Assembly: GCA_964585385.1 (NCBI GenBank)
Contig: CAZPDP010000006.1
Span: 47,296 to 111,295, forward strand
DNA length: 64,000 nucleotides
Direction of reading: 5' to 3'
From: JAGXLC01 sp964585385
GTDB lineage: Bacteria > Bacteroidota > Bacteroidia > Bacteroidales > UBA12077
In this document: positions 8,298 through 16,023 of the stretch, piece by piece
Layout of the letters: each line of letters opens with the position of its first letter
How positions within the stretch are numbered: position 1 is the first letter of the stretch
The notes under the pieces: generated by a model
Told to the model about the DNA's origin: nothing
The model's database searches: none
The model's input: the letters and a program-made list of their open reading frames with translations, nothing else
Program-made: the position numbers and the translations under genes

Positions 8298-9586
8298 TGA
8301 ATTACGAAGAAACCCTGGCATGGATGTTTGAGCAAATCCCCATGTACCAGCGAACCGGGAAAGCCGCATACAAAGTTGACCTTGAACTGACCCACAAAAT
8401 TGACCAGCATCTTGGTTTCCCCCATACGTCATTTAAATCGGTTCATGTAGCCGGGACAAACGGGAAAGGTTCCGTTTCCCATATCCTTGCCTCTGTATTA
8501 CAGACAGCAGGATACAAAACCGGATTGTACACCTCTCCTCATCTCAAAGATTTCCGGGAACGTATCCGGGTCAACGGTACTATGGTGGAAGAGCAATTCG
8601 TGGTGGAATTTATTGATCAGTATAAAGATTTTTTTCTTGATGTGCAACCCTCATTTTTTGAGATGACTGTGGCTATGGCTTTTGATTATTTCCGGAAACA
8701 GCAGGTGGATATAGCCGTGATAGAAGTGGGTATGGGAGGCCGGCTGGATTCAACCAATATTATACAACCCAAAGTTACGGCGATTACGAATATCGGACTG
8801 GACCACACGCAGTATCTGGGTAATACCATAGAAGAGATCGCAAAAGAAAAAGGGGGGACAATCAAGCAGAACACTCCCGTGGTAATTGGGGAAACAGCAG
8901 AAAAGACCGAACCTTTGTTCAGGGAGATAGCAAAGGAGAAAGAGGCACCGATAAAATTTGCTGATCAGGAATTTGTTATACAGAACCGGGAGGTAGTGGA
9001 TGAAGTATTTCACCAGTATGATATCAGCAATAGTAAAGGTTCATACTTAGAGGGCTTGCAGACCGATTTGATGGGTAGCTACCAGGCAAAAAACATCCTC
9101 ACTGCTTTGCAGGTGCTTGAAAATATGAAGCAGAAAGGCTATAGGGTTGAAGAAGAACATATAAGGAATGGTCTGAAACATGTATGTGAAAATACCGGGT
9201 TCAGAGGTCGTTGGTTTGTACTGAGCCGTAAGCCCTTGATTGTATGTGATACGGCCCACAACCGGGAAGGATTACAGTATGTTATGGAACAGCTTAATTC
9301 CATGAAGGCAGAGAAGATCCATTTCGTGTTAGGGTTTGTCAGCGACAAGAATTTGGATAATGTGATGGATTTATTCCCGAAAAGAGGACAGTATTATTTC
9401 ACCAAAGCCGATATTCCCAGGGCGCTGGATGAGGGAGTACTTGCAGAAATTGCCGGCAAATACAATCTGAAAGGCCAAACTTTCGCCAAAGTAACAATGG
9501 CCCTTGAAGCGGCAAAAAAGAATGCTTCCGCCAGCGACATGATTTATGTCGGGGGAAGTACATTTATAGTGAGTGAAGTGATTTGA
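8297..9586 (+). CDS. folC: Bifunctional folylpolyglutamate synthase/dihydrofolate synthase
   Basis: The Mur-ligase-family enzyme of about 429 residues adds glutamate to dihydropteroate and to folates in the cytoplasm. It shows the ATP-binding loop HVAGTNGKGSVSH near residues 50-60, LYTSPHLKDFRERI, the VIEVGMGGRLDSTN block, ITNIGLDHTQYLG with a metal-binding histidine, and a C-terminal domain with VCDTAHN. I place the start at the ATG at 8297, which overlaps the preceding stop codon. An in-frame ATG at 8285 would add four residues inside the nitroreductase gene and is less likely. Confidence 0.93.
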   Translation: MNYEETLAWMFEQIPMYQRTGKAAYKVDLELTHKIDQHLGFPHTSFKSVHVAGTNGKGSVSHILASVLQTAGYKTGLYTSPHLKDFRERIRVNGTMVEEQFVVEFIDQYKDFFLDVQPSFFEMTVAMAFDYFRKQQVDIAVIEVGMGGRLDSTNIIQPKVTAITNIGLDHTQYLGNTIEEIAKEKGGTIKQNTPVVIGETAEKTEPLFREIAKEKEAPIKFADQEFVIQNREVVDEVFHQYDISNSKGSYLEGLQTDLMGSYQAKNILTALQVLENMKQKGYRVEEEHIRNGLKHVCENTGFRGRWFVLSRKPLIVCDTAHNREGLQYVMEQLNSMKAEKIHFVLGFVSDKNLDNVMDLFPKRGQYYFTKADIPRALDEGVLAEIAGKYNLKGQTFAKVTMALEAAKKNASASDMIYVGGSTFIVSEVI

Positions 9587-9642
9587 GTTTCTCTTTCTGA
9601 TTTTTTACTTTAGAATGATAGATAATCCGAAAGAATCAGGTT

Positions 9643-10731
9643 ATGAGCTATATACATCAGGGAAAAGTGTTACCAGATGGAGAGGTAGATACAGGAGCAG
9701 AAGTTACGGATCCGCTTGAACTGACCGTCCTGCCAGAAGATGATGCTCTTCACATAAAAGATTACCGGAAAGGCGACTTCGAGTGGTGGTATTTCGATTT
9801 ACTTGATGAGCATGCTTCCTGTTTCTTAAAAATTGTGATGCACATTGGGACTGATCCTCTGAGAACGAAAGTTTATCCACAACTTGCCCTTTCCATAAAT
9901 ACGCCTGAATTCAGTGAATCTGTTACTATTCCTTATACCCTGGATGATATTAAAGCTGATACCTCCAAATGTCAGGTTTCAGCAGGAAGGGAAGTGAGAA
10001 TATATATCGAAAATCAACAGCCCCTGACATACAAGGTAGAGGTGGGAAGTCAGGATTTTACATGTAACCTGAAATGGATAAGTGAAACTGAAGGCTGGAA
10101 ACCTCTTGGAAGTGAGATTCCTAATAATATTGGACGAAAAAAATCGCTGTTTTCCTGGGTGATCCCGGTCCCAAAAGCTACGGTGGAAGGCCATTTCAGT
10201 TATAAAGGAAGAAGATATGAAATTGCTGACGCAATTGGCTATCACGATCACAATTATTATAAAGTATCCGGGAAAAAACCCCTTTATTTGGATCAACTGA
10301 TAAATAAGTGGTATTGGGGAAAAGCCTACTGCGGTGATTATACATTTGTTTTTATGGATACCTTTTCGCGGTTAAGTCGTATATCCAGTTTTTTAATAAT
10401 GAAGAACAATAAGATTGTGCATAGTTCAAATAATCAGATTGAAAGCAAAGCCGTTTCCTTTGCCAACGATGACAAGCTGAATACACTTTATCCTCAGGCT
10501 TTAGAAATTGACTTTTTTACTGAAGATTGGCCCGTGAAGATTCGCTTTGAATTTGATAAGCTGCTGGATAATAAAGATTTGATTGCAGAGGTGAACCCTG
10601 TGTTAAGGTGGCTGATTAAGAAAACAATCGCAAGACCAGCCTATCATGGAGTCCTGGCCAAAGTAAATCTTTTTTTGGAAGATAAAAAGATAGAAGGCAT
10701 AGGGAATTTTGAATCAATGATTTTTCGCTAA
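9643..10731 (+). CDS. CrtC/AttH-fold lipocalin-like protein (hydroxyneurosporene synthase-like)
   Basis: The 362-residue protein has no signal peptide. It carries the motif GDFEWWYFDLLD near residues 43-55, which is characteristic of the double-calycin CrtC/AttH superfamily (carotenoid 1,2-hydratase, tocopherol-cyclase-like, bacterial Diels-Alderase-like proteins). A second conserved block, AIGYHDHNYY, near residue 201 contains histidines that line the cavity in this family. No carotenoid or polyketide gene is nearby, so a hydratase role cannot be assumed. It stands alone between folC and the OmpA-like gene. Confidence 0.7.
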   Translation: MSYIHQGKVLPDGEVDTGAEVTDPLELTVLPEDDALHIKDYRKGDFEWWYFDLLDEHASCFLKIVMHIGTDPLRTKVYPQLALSINTPEFSESVTIPYTLDDIKADTSKCQVSAGREVRIYIENQQPLTYKVEVGSQDFTCNLKWISETEGWKPLGSEIPNNIGRKKSLFSWVIPVPKATVEGHFSYKGRRYEIADAIGYHDHNYYKVSGKKPLYLDQLINKWYWGKAYCGDYTFVFMDTFSRLSRISSFLIMKNNKIVHSSNNQIESKAVSFANDDKLNTLYPQALEIDFFTEDWPVKIRFEFDKLLDNKDLIAEVNPVLRWLIKKTIARPAYHGVLAKVNLFLEDKKIEGIGNFESMIFR

Positions 10732-10749
10732 GTTTTTTGAAAAGTACAT

Positions 10750-10797
10750 TGCCAGTTTTTTCTTTGCTGAAATCTTAATAAACTTTGTGAACTCATA
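10750..10797 (+). promoter_or_regulatory. Possible Bacteroidota-type promoter for the OmpA-domain gene
   Basis: A TTG near 10750 and TAAACTTTG around 10780-10788 resemble the Bacteroidota -33 TTG / -7 TAnnTTTG elements, though the -7 match has one extra base. The site is about 35 bp upstream of the ATG at 10824, after a gap that holds no other gene. Confidence 0.3.
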
Positions 10798-10823
10798 TCC
10801 GTATTACTATTAAAACTAATTTT

Positions 10824-11546
10824 ATGTATTATTTAAAAAAGTTGCCGCCATTATTCCTGCTGTTATTCTTATTTTTTTTCATGAACTCCCATCTTTCAGC
10901 TCAGACAGGAGAAGGAAAACAGAAAATACCCGGGATGGAAATGGAGGTTGTGGTGTTGGACCTCCAGAATAATCCCAGGCAGGGAGAAGAAATATTTTTT
11001 GTGGATACCGCATCAAAAAAGCAATACAGCGGTATCACCAATGAAAGTGGTAAATTTGAAATCAGCCTTCCGGGTGGAAACACCTATATGGTAAAGATAA
11101 AAGGAGTCGGCGAGGAATATGAATATCAGACATTTTCCATTCCCAGCTTACAGCCTGGCAAACAATATGGTAAGAGTCGTTTTACAATAAAGTACGAACC
11201 ACCGCGCGTGTTTACGCTGGACAATGTTTATTTCGACGTGAATAAGGCTGAATTAAGGGAAGAGTCGTTTGCAGAGTTGAATGAGCTGTTGGCATATATG
11301 GAGCGTCGATCAGAAATACGCGTTGAGATTGCAGGACATACTGATAATACAGGTGATAAGGGAAATAATCGGAAACTATCCCAACGCAGGGCTGAAAGAG
11401 TGAAACAGTACCTGGTAAACAATGGCATTGATGAAAGTCGAATTGAAGCGAAAGGGTATGGTGAATCAAGACCAGTAGCAGATAATACAACAAAAGAAGG
11501 CAGGCAGAAAAACCGCCGGACAGAAGTACATATTCTCGAGAATTGA
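10824..11546 (+). CDS. OmpA-domain envelope protein with Ig-like N-terminal domain
   Basis: The 240-residue exported protein has a signal peptide (hydrophobic stretch 8-20, likely cleavage after HLSA near residue 27). A beta-rich carboxypeptidase-regulatory-like domain follows at about 35-110 (VVLDLQNNP...GITNESGKFEISLPGG). The C-terminal OmpA peptidoglycan-binding domain at about 130-238 has YFDVNKAEL, AGHTDNTGD, LSQRRAERVKQYL and the NRRTEVHI arginine motif. It should anchor a periplasmic or outer-membrane assembly to peptidoglycan. T9SS components such as PorE use the same two domains, but the TPR and propeller parts are absent here. It is a single gene convergent with the AI-2E exporter gene. 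Confidence 0.85.
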   Translation: MYYLKKLPPLFLLLFLFFFMNSHLSAQTGEGKQKIPGMEMEVVVLDLQNNPRQGEEIFFVDTASKKQYSGITNESGKFEISLPGGNTYMVKIKGVGEEYEYQTFSIPSLQPGKQYGKSRFTIKYEPPRVFTLDNVYFDVNKAELREESFAELNELLAYMERRSEIRVEIAGHTDNTGDKGNNRKLSQRRAERVKQYLVNNGIDESRIEAKGYGESRPVADNTTKEGRQKNRRTEVHILEN

Positions 11547-11619
11547 AAACAAATTCATAGATTGAAATACCTTTAGCTAATACCCAAATTGAGCGATTAG
11601 ATAAGTTTATACTGTCGCT

Positions 11620-12678
11620 TTAAATTTTTGAACCTTTTTTTTCTTTCCTGGATGTTCCAAATAAGAACGCAATGGGTTCGAGTCCGTCACTGTAATTTGA
11701 AATGATCTTGATCATGGCAAACAGAGGTACAAACAGAACCATGCCAGCTATTCCCCATATCAAGCCACCCATTATTACTGCCAGAATGACTATTAATGGG
11801 TTTAGTCTTACTTCTTTACCTATAACAAGAGGTTCCAGCACGTAGCTTTCTATTAATTGAATCGTGATTATGATTGCCGTAAACAGGGCTACATTATGTA
11901 AACTATCAAAAAAGATGAAAGAAAAAATGATAGGCATTAATCCACTTACAAAAGGACCTAAATAAGGAATTATAGTTATTAGCGTACCAAAAATGATAAG
12001 CAAACCTGCATAGGGAAGATTAAAAGCTGTAAAAGATATATAATACATAACTGCCAGCATAGCCATCACCTGTGCTCTTCCCCACAGATAATAAAACACC
12101 ACCTTGTTTATTCTTTTGAATATTTCATTGGAATTTTCCTTTTTTTCTACCGGGATATACATTAAGATGAAATCGTAGATCTTTCCTCGGTATATCAATA
12201 GTAATATCACATATATCAATACGATTAGCAGATCGATTAAGGAATTGATGAAACTGCTGATAAAGTTTGTGACATACGTTTCTATGTTGTTTAAAAAGAC
12301 TTCCGATCGCTCTTGCATGATATTGCTCTGTTTTTCAAGGGACAGATTTGTAAGCGATGCAATTTTGGTTTGCAGATCTGTAATAAAGGATTTCAATTCA
12401 CTCTGGAAGGAGGATATTTCCAGCACAAATTGATTGAGTTGAAATACAAAAAGCGATAAAATAGCGCCTATAACAATAAACAGAACAACTGTGCTTATTA
12501 CTGAGGCAATTATCCTGTTTATACCAATAGATTCCAGGAAATTGCAAAAAGGCAACATCAATGATGCCAGAAGAATACCGAAAATAAACGGGATTAGAAA
12601 AGGAGCCCCGAAATATAAGGCCACTACACTAAGTACCGCAAACAAGAGAATTTTATTAATTTTTGTCAGCCTCTCCAT
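11620..12678 (-). CDS. AI-2E family transporter (PerM/YdiK-like membrane protein)
   Basis: The 352-residue integral membrane protein has an N-terminal pair of helices (residues about 10-80). A periplasmic/coiled segment (about 85-140, LNQFVLEISSFQSELKSFITDL) follows, and then a C-terminal hydrophobic domain with the family signatures IIPYLGPFVSGLMPI and PLVIGKEVRLNPLIVILAVIMGG. The family exports autoinducer-2 in E. coli (TqsA) but includes Na+/H+ antiporters, so the substrate is open. A 73-bp spacer separates it from the convergent OmpA-domain gene. Confidence 0.88.
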   Translation of the reverse strand: MERLTKINKILLFAVLSVVALYFGAPFLIPFIFGILLASLMLPFCNFLESIGINRIIASVISTVVLFIVIGAILSLFVFQLNQFVLEISSFQSELKSFITDLQTKIASLTNLSLEKQSNIMQERSEVFLNNIETYVTNFISSFINSLIDLLIVLIYVILLLIYRGKIYDFILMYIPVEKKENSNEIFKRINKVVFYYLWGRAQVMAMLAVMYYISFTAFNLPYAGLLIIFGTLITIIPYLGPFVSGLMPIIFSFIFFDSLHNVALFTAIIITIQLIESYVLEPLVIGKEVRLNPLIVILAVIMGGLIWGIAGMVLFVPLFAMIKIISNYSDGLEPIAFLFGTSRKEKKGSKI

Positions 12679-12979
12679 GAATATCTCTTTTTATGAAATA
12701 ACAAATTTAGAGTATTTGTTTTGTTTTCCTGAAAATATTTTGTCAGAGTGATAAATTTAATGATAAATAAACTTGAAACCAAAATGGTCAGGTTTTGAGA
12801 TTATGAATATCGAGCGAATGCATACGATGCAATAAAATATTATATTAGAGTTTTGCCAACATTAGTGTCTACTAAAAATTAATATACGTTCTTTGAAATC
12901 ATTAACAATTCATATTTATAGAGCTTTTTAGCATGGTCACGATTTGAATTGATTAAGTTAGCCATTAAAATGGCTGACC
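12679..12979. other. Intergenic stretch upstream of the IS remnant
   Basis: This 300-bp AT-rich stretch holds no credible gene. It ends in the perfect 16-nt palindrome AGCCATTAAAATGGCT (12960-12975), 5 bp before the transposase ATG. It probably includes the left end of the insertion sequence. A loosely similar stretch (TATTAGAGTTT..CCAA, then ATTTATA.AG..CTTTAGCAT) occurs again at 24547-24615. Confidence 0.4.
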
Positions 12980-13451
12980 ATGAATCAAGGTAAATATGTT
13001 TTTGCTCAAATCACCGAATTTCTGCCTAGAAGAACTTTTGACAGGTATGTAAAGAAATACGATGGCAACAAGTATGTTAAGCATTTTACATGCTGGAATT
13101 AACTTCTCTGTATGATCTTCGGACAACTCACTAATCGAGATAGCCTTCGGGATTTGATTGTAGCAATTAATGCCCATCGTGGTAAATCCTATCATCTGGG
13201 TTTTGGTAAAAACATTACATTGAGCAATTTGTCTAAAGCCAACTTAAATCGGAACAGTAAAATATTCGAGGAATTTGCCTACTATCTTATTGGTATCGCT
13301 CGAAAAGATAGAGCAAACAAGGATTTTCAAATTAAAGGGCAGGTTTATGCGTTTGATTCCTCCACCATTGATCTTTGTCTTAGCGTCTTTTGGTGGGCTA
13401 AGTTTAGAAAGCATAAGGGAGGTATAAAACTTCACACCCTATTTGATATCA
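12980..13451 (+). pseudogene. IS4-type transposase remnant (nonsense codon, 3' truncated)
   Basis: The reading frame from the ATG at 12980 encodes a DUF4372-type N-terminal domain (MNQGKYVFAQITEFLPRR, FGQLTNRDSLRDLI, NAHRGKSYHLGFG) and the first part of a DDE domain with the YAFDSSTIDLCL catalytic aspartate. A single in-frame TAA at 13100-13102 interrupts CWN-LLCMIFGQL, where related proteins have glutamine (CAA), so a C-to-T change explains it. The protein ends abruptly after KLHTLFDI at about 13450, where the GIY-YIG unit begins. The rest of the DDE domain and the right IS end are missing. This is a dead fragment of an IS4-family element. Confidence 0.8.
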
Positions 13452-13680
13452 ATTTTTCTATTCGTTTCCGGTTTTCCCAATTCTTTACCTGGCGTTCCCT
13501 TTTGTAAGCTGTAGATTTATCCGAGAACTTTTCGCTATAAACCAACTTCCAGTCATCGGCCTTTCCGGTAAAACCTTTATGATTGGAGTTATGTTTGAGT
13601 ATCCGTTCCTCAATATTGCTTGTGTGACCTACATAATATTTATCTAATTGTAAAGAATGTAAAATATAGAAATAATGCAT
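13432..13680 (-). CDS. GIY-YIG nuclease family protein (copy 1, intact)
   Basis: The 82-residue single-domain GIY-YIG endonuclease-like protein starts MHYFYILHSLQLDKYYVGHTSN, with the YIL and YVG core motifs, a conserved HN (ILKHNSNHKGFT) and a C-terminal KRERQVKNW region with the glutamate. I choose the ATG at 13680; an upstream ATG at 13704 lies inside the terminator hairpin. In Bacteroidota, small proteins of this family are often encoded just downstream of tRNA genes. Here the gene follows a broken tRNA-Val-like sequence and is duplicated 581 bp to the right. Its 3' end abuts the truncated transposase. The function of these stand-alone nucleases is not established. Confidence 0.8.
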   Translation of the reverse strand: MHYFYILHSLQLDKYYVGHTSNIEERILKHNSNHKGFTGKADDWKLVYSEKFSDKSTAYKRERQVKNWENRKRIEKLISNRV

Positions 13681-13689
13681 AACTGTAAT

Positions 13690-13720
13690 AAAAAAAAGCC
13701 TCACATCTCTGTAAGGCTTT
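13690..13720 (-). terminator. Hairpin terminator between tRNA-like copy A and GIY-YIG copy 1
   Basis: AAAGCCT and AGGCTTT arms enclose a 12-nt loop, and the minus strand continues into a run of Us. It is the same structure as the terminator after the intact tRNA-Val at 14271-14301. Confidence 0.6.
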
Positions 13721-13732
13721 CGTTTTTAATGT

Positions 13733-13820
13733 GGGCGATGCTAGATTACTCATTTCATTCGTGAAGATGGACGTTCGAACTAGTGACCCTCCCGACTTGC
13801 CAGTCGGGATGCTCTGAACT
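13733..13820 (-). pseudogene. tRNA-Val-like sequence, copy A (disrupted, runs into gap)
   Basis: The sequence opposite 13733-13748 matches the 3' acceptor and T-stem of the intact tRNA-Val at 14313-14387. It is then interrupted in the T-loop by about 26 extra bases (13749-13774) before the T-arm resumes. The anticodon arm is replaced by a palindrome (TCCCGACT...AGTCGGGA, 13788-13812). The copy breaks off at the assembly gap at 13821. It cannot fold as a functional tRNA. Confidence 0.65.
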
Positions 13821-13920
13821 NNNNNNNNNNNNNNNNNNNNNNNNNNNNNNNNNNNNNNNNNNNNNNNNNNNNNNNNNNNNNNNNNNNNNNNNNNNNNNNN
13901 NNNNNNNNNNNNNNNNNNNN
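13821..13920. other. Assembly gap (100 N)
   Basis: The run of exactly 100 N is a scaffolding gap of unknown true size. The 55 bases on its left and the 55 bases on its right are identical, so the gap may be a collapsed or over-expanded repeat. Confidence 0.98.
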
Positions 13921-14010
13921 GATGGACGTTCGAACTAGTGACCCTCCCGACTTGCCAGTCGGGATGCTCTGAACTGCCGCCTTCTTCAGTACTGACAACT
14001 GAGTTAATCG
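13921..14010 (-). pseudogene. tRNA-Val-like sequence, copy B (disrupted)
   Basis: On the minus strand this keeps the 5' end CGATTAACTCAG and GTTCAGAGC D-stem blocks of the tRNA-Val but has about 24 extra bases in the D-loop. The anticodon arm is an 8-bp palindrome with a 4-nt loop (20 nt in place of 17). The 5' acceptor strand CCC is missing and the 3' acceptor lies beyond the gap. It is not a functional tRNA. Confidence 0.6.
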
Positions 14011-14021
14011 TGTGATATTTT

Positions 14022-14261
14022 ATTTGATATTAATTTTTCTATTCATTTCCGGTTTTTCCAATCCTTTACCTATCGTTCCCTTTTGTAAGCTGTCGATTTA
14101 TCCGAGAACTTTTCGCTATAAACCAACTTCCAGTCATCGGCCTTTCCGGTAAAACCTTTATGATTGGAGTTATGTTTGAGTATCCGTTCCTCAATATTGC
14201 TTGTGTGACCTACATAATATTTATCTAATTGTAAAGAATGTAAAATATAGAAATAATGCAT
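14022..14261 (-). pseudogene. GIY-YIG nuclease, copy 2 (two nonsense codons)
   Basis: This near-identical copy of the gene at 13432-13680, 581 bp to the right, has a TAG in place of CAG after KRER and a TGA in place of CGA a few codons on. Only about 63 of 82 residues can be made, and the conserved QVKNWENRKR tail is lost. Both changes are C-to-T on the coding strand. It lies immediately downstream of the intact tRNA-Val and its terminator. Confidence 0.75.
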
Positions 14262-14270
14262 AACTGTAAT

Positions 14271-14301
14271 AAAAAAAAGCCTCACATCTCTGTAAGGCTT
14301 T
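14271..14301 (-). terminator. Rho-independent terminator of tRNA-Val
   Basis: The arms AAAGCCT (14276-14282) and AGGCTTT (14295-14301) are followed on the minus strand by eight Us (complement of 14271-14278). It sits 11 bp past the tRNA 3' end. Confidence 0.8.
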
Positions 14302-14312
14302 CGTTTTTAATG

Positions 14313-14387
14313 TGGGCGATGCTAGATTCGAACTAGCGACTTCCTGCTTGTAAGGCAGGTGCTCTGAACCAACTGAGCTAATCGCCC
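14313..14387 (-). tRNA. tRNA-Val (anticodon UAC)
   Basis: The minus strand folds into a canonical cloverleaf. Acceptor GGGCGAT pairs with ATCGCCC, the D-arm is GCTC...GAGC, the anticodon stem CCTGC/GCAGG has the 7-nt loop CTTACAA (anticodon TAC), and the T-arm is GCTAG-TTCGAAT-CTAGC. The discriminator base is A and CCA is not encoded. It is the only intact tRNA in the window and sits among at least four disrupted relatives. Confidence 0.95.
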
Positions 14388-14398
14388 CAATATTTTTA

Positions 14399-14495
14399 AG
14401 AACTCTGTGATTCGACCTTGTGACTCTCCCGACTAGTGAGTCGGGATGCTCTGAACTACCGCCTTCTGCGGTACAGGCTGCTGAGCTAATCGCCC
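14399..14495 (-). pseudogene. tRNA-Val-like sequence, copy D (palindromic insertions)
   Basis: The 5' acceptor GGGCGAT, TAGCTCAG and GTTCAGAGCA blocks match tRNA-Val. A 24-nt insertion containing the hairpin TACCGC-AGAAG-GCGGTA sits in the D-loop. The anticodon arm is the 20-nt palindrome TCCCGACT-CACT-AGTCGGGA. The T-arm is unpaired and no 3' acceptor strand is present. It lies 11 bp upstream of the intact tRNA on the minus strand. Confidence 0.65.
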
Positions 14496-14690
14496 CAATA
14501 TTTTTAAGAACTCTGTGATTCGACCTTGTGACTCTNNNNNNNNNNNNNNNNNNNNNNNNNNNNNNNNNNNNNNNNNNNNNNNNNNNNNNNNNNNNNNNNN
14601 NNNNNNNNNNNNNNNNNNNNNNNNNNNNNNNNNNNTCGGGATGCTCTGAACTACCGCCTTCTGCGGTACAGGCTGCTGAGCTAATCGCCC
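14496..14690 (-). pseudogene. tRNA-Val-like sequence, copy E (contains assembly gap)
   Basis: The parts visible on either side of a 100-N gap repeat copy D base for base: the same 5' acceptor and D-arm with the hairpin insertion at 14636-14690, and the same degenerate T-region at 14496-14535. Further copies may be hidden in the gap. Confidence 0.6.
14536..14635. other. Assembly gap (100 N)
   Basis: The run of exactly 100 N falls inside a tRNA-like repeat copy. The flanks show that at least the CCCGACTAGTGAG part of the anticodon-arm palindrome is missing. Confidence 0.98.
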
Positions 14691-15354
14691 TTCATAATTT
14701 CAAATTAGCGGTTGCAAATATAAAGTTCTTTTTTTATTTCCAAAAGATTTTTATGAAAATATTCACATTACACTTATTTTTTTGCTTTTTCTATTTTTTC
14801 TTTTATATCAACAAATTCAGTCATGCGATTATTTATAATTTGATTATATAGTTTAACAAAAAACAACTCTTTTTGTAGCTTTTGTTTGTATTTAATTGCA
14901 TGCCAGTATATTGTTTTTTACATTTGTTTTAACCTATAATCTGTATTTTAAACAAAACGTTACGGTAATTTAAGTTATTCAAACGGTAATTTATTAACCA
15001 TGTACGAATAATAATCCATTTTTATATAATGATAATAAATCGCGAACTTAGAGATCATTTTTGACAGGCCCTTGTAAGCTTTTAGATTTAACTGTTTGCA
15101 TAAAACCAAAAAGATATGCAATTGTACTATTTCACTCTTATTTTCTATAAATATTTCCTGCGTAATTATTTTTCTGTTAAAAGCTCAATATTTCTTTACT
15201 CTATAACTGTTCAATTCCCTTTTTATTCTAAACTTTCAAGTAATCAAAAGATCTCTTCCGCTTCAACATTGAAACTTCCAGTTGAAATATACACCAATGC
15301 TAAACATATTTTCAATTTAATGAATCGAAATATTAACCCTAAAACAATTTGTTT
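14691..15354. other. AT-rich intergenic region before the secreted-protein operon
   Basis: This stretch of about 660 bp is very AT-rich and holds no credible gene. Short open frames here have poor composition and no start context. It must contain the promoter of the operon that begins at 15355, but I see no perfect TAnnTTTG match. Confidence 0.5.
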
Positions 15355-15984
15355 ATGAAAAAAACCCGTACTTTTTGTATTGCCATCCTTATGGCGGTAT
15401 TTAGTTTTAATGCTATGGGTCAGGATGATTCCGGGGGAGGCGGAGGCGGCGCTTCCGTGGAGTTCACGGCTAGCCCGTTTGAGAATACCCAGGCATTTCT
15501 GACTCCAGGATTTGTGAGGGCAAAATTCCTGTTCGGTCCCATTGGGGCCCGTCTGGGCTTTATGGCCTCAGTAAATAACAATGAAACCGACCCTACCACT
15601 GTTCTGCACAGCGGATATTTTGATCTCCGTCCGGGCGGTGAGTTTCATTTCAGAATGGGTAAAGCTTCTCCCTATGCAGGGGTTGAAGCGATTATCCAGC
15701 AACAATCCAGTAATAAAAATTCCACTTCGGAATTAGGCGTTGCCAACGCAACAAACGAAAACGGAGCCAACCAGGCCTTTTTTGGCTATGGAGGTGGCTT
15801 GTTTACCGGCGTGGACTATTACTGGGGTGAGAACTTTTACTTTGGCATAGAGGTTGGCGTGGAAGCCATTAACCGTTCTTATAAAAGCGTTGAGATGGCT
15901 GGTCAGGAGATCATTGAACCCACCAATGATCTGATGATCAACACTAACCTGAGTAATGCATTCAAGTTTGGATTTACGTTTTAA
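15355..15984 (+). CDS. Outer-membrane beta-barrel protein
   Basis: The 209-residue exported protein has the signal peptide MKKTRTFCIAILMAVFSFNAMG, then a glycine-rich linker (six Gly in a row near residue 27). Alternating hydrophobic strands typical of small 8-stranded outer-membrane barrels follow, and the C-terminus is FKFGFTF with the terminal phenylalanine used for barrel assembly. I place the start at the ATG at 15355; a TTG six bases upstream is less likely. It is the first gene of a three-gene operon, 39 bp before the giant T9SS protein. It may be a surface partner or anchor for that protein; this is inference from position. Confidence 0.75.
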   Translation: MKKTRTFCIAILMAVFSFNAMGQDDSGGGGGGASVEFTASPFENTQAFLTPGFVRAKFLFGPIGARLGFMASVNNNETDPTTVLHSGYFDLRPGGEFHFRMGKASPYAGVEAIIQQQSSNKNSTSELGVANATNENGANQAFFGYGGGLFTGVDYYWGENFYFGIEVGVEAINRSYKSVEMAGQEIIEPTNDLMINTNLSNAFKFGFTF

Positions 15985-16023
15985 TCCATACAAAAAATTA
16001 GTTAACAAAAAATTATAAATGAT

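Noticed and set aside
15116..15354. Short open frame in the AT-rich region before the secreted operon
   Set aside because: The composition is that of random AT-rich DNA, and it has no start signal or recognisable domain.
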